The translations under genes were made by a program, and so were the position numbers. The notes beneath the pieces are model-generated. The model had not been told where the DNA came from and ran no database searches. It saw only the letters and a list, made by a program, of their open reading frames with translations. From NCBI GenBank assembly GCA_029204225.1, contig CM055096.1, positions 65,446,370-65,510,369 on the forward strand: 64,000 nt of DNA, given 5' to 3'. Shown one piece after another: positions 57,295 to 64,000 of the stretch (within the stretch, counting starts at the first letter, position 1; every line of letters begins with the position of its first letter). Origin of the DNA: Diphasiastrum complanatum (taxonomy: Eukaryota > Streptophyta > Lycopodiopsida > Lycopodiales > Lycopodiaceae).

Positions 57295-58115
57295 TATTGG
57301 GAGTATTCCCAACAAAGTGTAAATAAATAAAATCGTCCAATAAAATGTGTTGCGAGGGCATGGCATCCTACGTGCGTAAGCCCATGGCCCAATGAGCACG
57401 CAAGCTTAAGTGTAAATAAAATAAAATAGACTTGGGCCTTGGAATTAAAATAAAACTAGAGGCCCAAAAGTCATTTTAAAACTTAGAGATAACTTTTTAG
57501 AGTTGGGTCCAAATAGGGACTCACATGAATCTTGTGAAATTTAATGTACTTTTTATGGACCCTTATATCAAGTTGGGTCCAAGATGAATGGATAGGATCA
57601 ATGCGATTATTAGACAATAATGATTGAAGGGCAAGGGCCTTCCCCATTTTATAAAAAGGCACCATTTGTACACTATTTTCATGCTTAATAGAGAGGAGGA
57701 GACTCTATCATTTTGAGAGCTCAAGCATCCTCATTTGCTAATCACTCTTGCTTATGCTATTGTTGGATTGCATGTTATTTCCATTTCTTCCATGCTTTTT
57801 ATTTGTGATTAGTTAAGGTTTCTCCATAAGCAATCATTGAGCATTTGAACTAACCTCCATCTCATCTCTCTCTGTTTCTCTCTTCTCTTCTCTCTTCCTC
57901 TTCTTTTCTACCCCTTTCCTTCACCCAAAACCATGAATTATGCTAGTGTAGAGGAGTAGAGTTAAGGGAGAGTAGTGTTAGTGGTGAATAGAGTTAAGGG
58001 AGAAAGTAGGAAACTAACTAAAAATAGCATCTATGCATTGTTAGGTACCTATCCAGTGATCTAACCCTTGTTGACAGGCGGTAGGGCTATACTATGCAAG
58101 ATCTTTGACCTTACA
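57295..58115 (+). repeat. Gypsy-1 3' LTR-1 of block R
   Basis: 821 bases from TATTGGGAG to CTTACA. Same length as the 5' LTR of block Q. Followed by CAAAT, the target duplication CAAAC with one change. TATA region TTTTATAAAAAGG at about 57646. Confidence 0.9.
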
Positions 58116-58331
58116 CAAATTCCACTTGGAAAGATCAGCATGATGTTGAAATCTCACAACAAAAAACAGAGAAGCTTATCTTTTGGTAGGGCGCCAACAT
58201 ACAAGCTTGCTACAGGTAGTTCTGATACCATGTTAGAAATCCATAAATCATAATATGGATGTACAAACTAGAATTCGAACCCAGGATCTCCCTCATACCG
58301 GATGGGATGCTCTACCACTGCGATATCGTCA
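58116..58331 (-). other. Copia H leader, primer site and tRNA-like (R)
   Basis: Same arrangement as 47004-47220. The primer site (minus strand TGGTATCAGAAC) lies at about 58220. The tRNA-like part (58331-58261) is more decayed: the D-arm lost its GCTC and the acceptor is damaged, while the B-box GGTTCGAATTC is nearly kept. Confidence 0.72.
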
Positions 58332-60384
58332 TGTTTGATAGTTCTCTCTGGAGTGTGGATTGATATTCCAACAGTCCATTGGAATCAAGCTCTTGCAACA
58401 GTGGATTGTACAACAAGCTATATGTGTCAACAAGATAATCTATCCAAATTGTGCAAAATTTTCTTACTCGATCAAACTTTGGATACAGTGATCACTATTC
58501 CATTGAATATGATGAACTTGTCTTGGATATCAACTGATCCAATTCTAGATTTGATTGAAGATGATCTAATACATGTTATCATGCCTTGACTTATGATGGA
58601 GATGCAGAACTTACGGATGAGTAGATCCTCAATCATATGGATCCTACAAGATTTGGAGTTCGAGATATTCTAGATGAACCGACAATAAAACTACCAAAAA
58701 TAGGTATATTGAAGGAATGAAAAGCTCCAAGACCAATGACAAAGAAACAAGCTAAGCAACACAATAATACAGTCCTGAAATGGGAAAAATCCTCTCGAAA
58801 AAGTTGATTCTTAGAATGTACCACCTTTATGGGATAAAGGAAAGGAAAAAATCAAGGATGATTTTTCAAGATGGAGTTCTCACAAGAAATTACCATCAAG
58901 GAAGTCATCACTTTCATAGAAGAGCACATCTTCTAGGAAGTCACCACTTTACGATCGATTCCTACCAAGAAAGCTAAACAATGATCAAAGATCAATCCTT
59001 ATGAAAAGGAACAATCAAAAGAAGTCCAGCATTATATGCCCGAGCATTTCAAACACTATACTTTGGATGATGTCTTGATTATATTCCCAAAAGCTCATCG
59101 TGAACCAGAAGAGCAAGAGCCAGACATGGAAGATGTTTATGATGGACCAGCCAGGACTCACAACCAATGAATCTTGTTAAACCAGGAGAACTCGAAAAAA
59201 TTGGTCAAGTTGGAGCACAACTTACTCCCAAGCATTTTCAAGCGTTACAGAAGTTATTGATGAAGTACCAAAATTGTTTTGCTTGGACGTACAAGGATCT
59301 CAAAGGAATTGCTACTTTGGTTATTGAGCATACAATACCCTGATGCCTGATGCAATTGCAATGGTCACAAAATTTTATCATTATAGTCCGAATATTATGG
59401 ATCTTATAAAGAAAAAGCTACAAAGATTACTTGAGGCCGACTTTATTTATGAAATTGAACATGCGAAATGGATTTCTCCAATTGTCATTGTTTCTAAGAA
59501 GAATGGGAAGATGCAAATTTGTGTGAATCGCAAGGCTTTGAACAAAGTGAAGAAAAAGGATCACTTTCCGTACCCTTTACTGAAAGCATATTGGACCGAC
59601 TTGTTGGAGCTGAAGCATACAATTTTTTTGGATGGATTTAGTGGTTACAACCAAGTTAAGATCTCACTTGCGGATCGCCATAAAACAACATTTGCAACAG
59701 ACTGGCAATTTCAAGCATTACAAAAGCTATTGATCAAGTACCAAGATTGTTTTTCTTGGACGTACAAGGTTCTCAAAGGAATTCCTACCTCAGTTATTGA
59801 GCATACAATACCCTGATGCATGATGCAATTCCAATGGTCACAAAATTTTATCATTGTAATCCGATATTGCGGATCTTATACAAAGATTACTTGAAGCCGA
59901 CTTTATTTATGATATCAAATATGTGAGATGGATTTCTCCAATTGTCGTTGTCCCTAAGAAGAATGGGAAGATGCAAATTTGTATGGATCTCAAGGCTTTG
60001 AACAAAGTGAAGAAAAAGAATCACTTTCCATTACCCTTTTCTGAAAGCATATTGGACCGACTTGCTGGAGCCGAAGCATACAGTTTTTTGGATGGATTTA
60101 GTGGTTACAACCAAGTTAAGATCACACTTGCAGATCGCCATAAAACAACATTTGCAACAGAATGAGAAACTTATGTCTCTAAAGTTATGTCATTTGAACT
60201 TTGCAATGCACCTAGTTCATTTCAAAGAGTCATGCAGTTTGCCTTCAAAGACTACTTGCAGAAATTCCTTGAAATCTACTTGGATGATCTTGGAGTCCAT
60301 AATGTCGATACTATGTTGGGCCTCTACTCACCACAATGGGGATCCACGAGCATGCCTTTTATAGAAGAATAAATATGGATTTTC
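58332..60384 (+). pseudogene. Gypsy-2 pol remnant of block R
   Basis: Linker (VWIDIPTVHWNQAL, LSKLCKIFLLDQTLDT, then a Lys-rich stretch that differs from block Q by an extra segment near 58930-59020). RT first half in tandem as in block Q: unit 1 about 59230-59690, unit 2 about 59705-60165. The second half follows: FELCNAPSSFQRVM, DYLQKFLEIYLDDLGVHN (about 60270), with the YLDD active site intact. It continues GLYSPQWGSTSMPF, TAA at 60370-60372, and then X2 in the same frame. Confidence 0.87.
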
Positions 60385-60957
60385 CAACCATGGGTTTCAG
60401 CACTTGGGACTGAGGGCAAGTCCAAATTTTATATCACCTACCAGACTGCTACCCACAAGGTGCACGTGACTGAGACCGCTCTTGCAGCCATAGAAATCAC
60501 TTCTGGAAAACAGCCCTCCCCAAATCATAAGCATGCTAAGAGTATCTTCAAGCCCTTTATTGATACCACTGATGAGTTGTATTGGACCAGTGACTGCAAC
60601 TAGATCCAACAGTTAGGCAATTCATGTTGTTCGCAAAAATCTTGACAATGTTGGCGTCGGTCGTTACATGATAGGATGATTGCTATTCTACTTTGGCTTT
60701 CGATCCTAATAAATCGATGGCATCCGACAGCGTCTAAGATCAACTGCCAATAGCAAGGTTGTACTATCATACCGCGATGATGGGTGGTTCATGGAAATCA
60801 TTTACATCATGGACTAAGTCAATGTGACTGGCCGGTGCAAATAAGTGCTTCCTACCGCACAGTATTGATTTTAATATTGTCCACCTTGAGTTCATGCAGA
60901 AGGTGCAGTACCATCTAGTCAAAGTACGACGCGAAATTAATCAAATTCCAAAGTGAA
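60385..60957 (+). pseudogene. X2 protein gene of block R, internally deleted
   Basis: N-terminal domain 60400-60600 (GTEGKSKFYITYQTATHKV, TSGKQPSPNHKHAKSIFKPF, DELYWTSD), then a deletion of about 1.27 kb relative to block Q, then the C-terminal end (60601-60957: LPIARLYYHTA-like, FTSWT-like, NIVHLEFMQKVQYHLVKV). The N-terminal part is uninterrupted and shows the empty site of the 711-bp insertion in block P. Confidence 0.7.
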
Positions 60958-61007
60958 TAAATCTCCTAAGGTGTCATGGGACCGCCACCAGTTTTGGTGG
61001 GGGATAC

Positions 61008-61677
61008 TGTTGAAGGGTTTGCCAAGACAAGCCTAACTCTAGCTAATAAGTGAGAGGGATTTGGCACCCTGTGTGTGTAGGTCCAACCCGATGATCACAT
61101 AGTTATTTGATTAATTACAAGTTAATAAAATGACTTAGGCCTTTTTGCGGGACTTTTAATGTCGCAGGTCTAAATGTCAAGTTAGTGAATAAAGTTGGGG
61201 TTCCCACCAAATTACAATTTTAAATTGGTTCCCTCCAATTATTGAATGGGTTCTCACTCTTTTTTGAAATTTGAATAGTTAGGGAGGTAGGAGTTAGCCA
61301 ATAGGAATTGGGACGCCCATCTCCTCAATTGCTTATATAAGTAACAATTTCGAATGATTGTACACGTTCTCTCTTTATTTCAATACAAGCAGATTGGCTC
61401 TCTTATGGATCGGATTTGTGAATGTCCTTGCCCTTTATCACACTCTCTCCATCTCACATATTTTCTTTGTATTTGCTAATTGTTGGATTTGAAGTTTATT
61501 GGAATTGCTATTTCTTATGCTTTTTGTGAGAGAGAGAGGAAGAGACAGAAAGAGTAAGCTATCATCATTGTGGATTTAGTGTTAATGGATGTAGGGTTAA
61601 TGCTTAGTGTTAATGGATCTTAGAACTAATTGTGAATCATCCTCGCATGTTGGATTTGTTTTCTGCTATCGCTCTCA
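61008..61677 (+). repeat. LTR-2 of block R
   Basis: 670 bases, TGTTGAAGG to CTCTCA, after the polypurine tract TGGTGGGGGA. Same length as in block Q. TATATAAG near 61334 and AGCCAATAGG near 61298. Three TTAGTGTTAATGGAT-related units near 61575-61620. Confidence 0.88.
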
Positions 61678-61869
61678 TGGGATCGAACCTCCGCGTGATG
61701 ACTAACTTCATCTCCTTGATGCTTGTGTGCTTGGATCTAGGGTTGAACATGTGGATCCTTGTTAGTTGAGTTAACTAAGTAAAGTGGACTTTCCATACAA
61801 CTCCACTATAGGAATTCGAGCCTCTTTGACGTAGGGAAACGTTGGCATGTTTTGCCATATTGTGAATAT
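61678..61869 (+). other. Flank shared by blocks Q and R
   Basis: 192 bases matching 51634-51829. Begins TGGGATCGAACC. It could be the first leader bases of another gypsy-2 copy, or the flank of the duplicated unit. No coding sequence. Confidence 0.65.
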
Positions 61870-62545
61870 CAAATCAAATGAAAGACGTTCTACAGATGAG
61901 ATGTTATCAGAGTAGTATGGTAGTACTACACTTCGGATGATTAAGGTGTCAACAGAGAGTCATGTAATGTTCAATGTATTTGTGGTTGTGCAGACAATTA
62001 ATTAATCGTGTTCGTGAACTGTTTGCTTCTAGACAGAAGTCCTCAACAACTTAAGTCCAAGGTTATGGTTAAAGAACACAAATAGTTCTAGAGCACATTA
62101 GAAACTTATGCTAGTTACAATCAGATCAAAGACTCAATTCTTCAGACAGGGACTGTCATCTCATATGTATACATACAGTTTCATTCAATGATCATGATAA
62201 ATTGTACCAAATATAGATGTTATTCGAGTGCTGAAAAGATTGTATTTGCGACAGACGAATAAGATGATTTTAAGACAATTCTTTAGAGCATGTTTTACGG
62301 ATACACAACAAACGACTGTAATGTGCTAGAGAGTCTATCTGATCAAAGAGTAATTCATGTAATGCATTAGAGATTGCTAGTAGACTCAGGATCACTCACA
62401 CTCAATAATGCGGAGAATGGAGATAAGTGAGAATAACTCTCAGCACTCTATTCACTTTTTCAACCTCTTACATATGCATAAAATCTTCTCTCTTGATGCT
62501 CGAGACTGAACTGTGAGATCAATATATGTTCTACTAGGCGAACAA
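61870..62545. repeat. Dispersed repeat, inverted copy of 18083-18768
   Basis: Reverse-complement match to 18083-18768. The left edge coincides with the end of block R. It has no supported gene. Confidence 0.75.
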
Positions 62546-63650
62546 ACACACCTTTAAAACAATTGGTGTGTCGCTCTCGCGAAAAGGTCTAGTGAACAAT
62601 TAGATTGAGTATACGTTTAATTATACCATAAGAGGTGTATTGGCAATGTCTTTTCCTTTTAAAGGTCTTGCCCTTAATGACAAGGCAAGTACTTAGGAGA
62701 TATATTCGCGAAAAATGTCTTAGGCCTCTTCATGATTTATGTTTATCCGGCTCATATCTTCATTTTCAAGTATATCATGCCATATTTATGTTGATATTCA
62801 ATATTTAACAATTTCATGGCATCACATATCCCCTTCCTCAAATGTAAAACGTCCTCGTGAATATATCATCATTATTTTGAGGATCATTTATGAAACATCC
62901 TGTTGTTTAGATTTTTGTTAAGGCAAAAAGATATTTTTTCATATGTTTGTTTCTTTAGATATTTCTTCATCTTAGAGAATATCTGTCTTTGTTGTTTCTT
63001 TAAATAGGTTGATTTGAGTTGATCTTTAAATTGTTGATGAAAACTGGAATCAAACTTCAAAACATTTTCAAAACTTCAAAGATCTGGATTCAACATCACA
63101 TAGAAACATCACCACGACATAGGCAATAATGAATATTTACGAAGGATTCAATTCTTCGTGTAGTTTCTAGGCGCACTCCAAATTTGTTGAGCCTCAATCA
63201 ACATCAAGTCTTCTTTGGATTTCGTATAATGACCAACTAGTAGGTTGCCGTATTCTTGAAGCTTAACGAGGAGCAATGTTCCATCGAACAACTCCTAAAT
63301 TAACTTTCTGTCTACATCTGAATCACTACGTAGTGTGATTTCTTTACAATAGCGAGCTGAAAATCTTATGAAAGAGCTTTTAACATAAATATTCTGAATG
63401 AAAAACCATGTCTTTGCTGCAAAGGTGCCAAACTGCCAAAATGAATATGTACAGAATTGTTTATAACGTATTGACTTCCTTTTGTCTTGCAAATTGTGTC
63501 AAATCTCCGCAAAATAATCTACAAGGTTTCGCTCCCAATCCATCTATAGACTGAAAAGTTTAGGATAGGCCATATTTACATTAATTAGCAAACCTACATC
63601 ATCAAAAGTGCCTAGATTTGCAACAACTTGTGGTTTGTACAGTTGAAACT
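62546..63650. other. Non-coding interval
   Basis: AT-rich, unique in the window. A short open frame on the minus strand (63492-63295) has no recognised motif. I see no LTR or RNA gene. Confidence 0.5.
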
Positions 63651-64000
63651 GCGACTTTCGCTTCCAGAAATGTCGCTTATTGTCTTCGTTTCACAAAAGT
63701 TGGAATTATTTGATTCGAATGTATTCGAGAGCATACATAGTAGAAGAGCCTATGTATAGCTCTGTTGAACCAAAAGGCACGACCTGGAATTTACCCTAAA
63801 TTATGCCTCAACAGAAACATCCTTCCTGCTCGATAGACAGCTGGGCCCATAACCAGAGAAAGTCGTCCTTGTCCCAAGGTTGCATCCAATCATCGAAGGC
63901 GATGCCTACTACGCCTGGTAGCATCATGTAATCCGCACGCCATTGTTATTCAATGTTAAATGCATGGGGACACCACTTCCAGAATCGTTCAACAAATGCA
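63651..64000 (-). pseudogene. X3 repeat, second copy, cut by window end
   Basis: Matches 12126-12475 and begins with the same GCGACTTTCGCTTCC. It covers the C-terminal end of X3 (GIAFDDWTQPWDK region) on the minus strand and continues beyond the window. About 95% identical by eye, with small indels. Confidence 0.75.

Overview
The window looks like repeat-rich nuclear DNA of a land plant with a large genome. The evidence is plant-type Ty1/copia and Ty3/gypsy retrotransposons throughout, primer-binding sites for initiator tRNA-Met and tRNA-Asp, and the spliced 5' part of a plant-type SIN3-like (SNL) co-repressor gene with a telo-box near its promoter. The species cannot be settled from this sequence; a gymnosperm, fern or other large-genome lineage would fit. 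I see no intact retroelement gene set and no bacterial, organellar or CRISPR features.

Layout. 1-1011 is non-coding and ends in a (GA)84 microsatellite. 1012-8803 is a patchwork of broken elements: a gypsy integrase (family gypsy-1), then copia fragments B, C and D. 8804-10790 is mostly non-coding. 10840-13300 holds minus-strand copia pieces and a repeat encoding protein X3. 13660-15700 (minus) is the only host-like gene recognised, a decayed 5' portion of an SNL gene with promoter. 16750-19985 holds copia F and G pieces. 31130-35885 holds gypsy-3 and copia J and I fragments.

The rest is dominated by three copies of one nested block: P (minus, 19986-29651), Q (plus, 36767-51829) and R (plus, 52946-61869). 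In each, family gypsy-1 (LTR-1, about 821 bp, tRNA-Asp primer site, gag, protease, RT, RNase H, integrase, then an extra ORF X1) lies in the leader of an opposite-strand copia element (H). Copia H in turn abuts a second gypsy element (gypsy-2) whose RT is joined in frame to a second extra ORF, X2, followed by LTR-2 (670 bp). In Q the gypsy-1 insertion is flanked by a perfect 5-bp duplication, CAAAC. A 72-nt tRNA-like sequence sits at the copia H/gypsy-2 junction in all three copies.

The most interesting item is the X protein family: X1 and X2, and probably X3. In X1 it is a long extra ORF between integrase and the 3' LTR, the place where Athila-type elements carry an env-like ORF. It has an N-terminal conserved domain, a Ser/Thr/Pro-rich linker, a long coiled coil and a conserved C-terminal domain. 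I do not recognise it as a described family. All element coding regions seen carry stops, frameshifts or lost catalytic residues, so the block reads as old and probably immobile, spread by segmental duplication.
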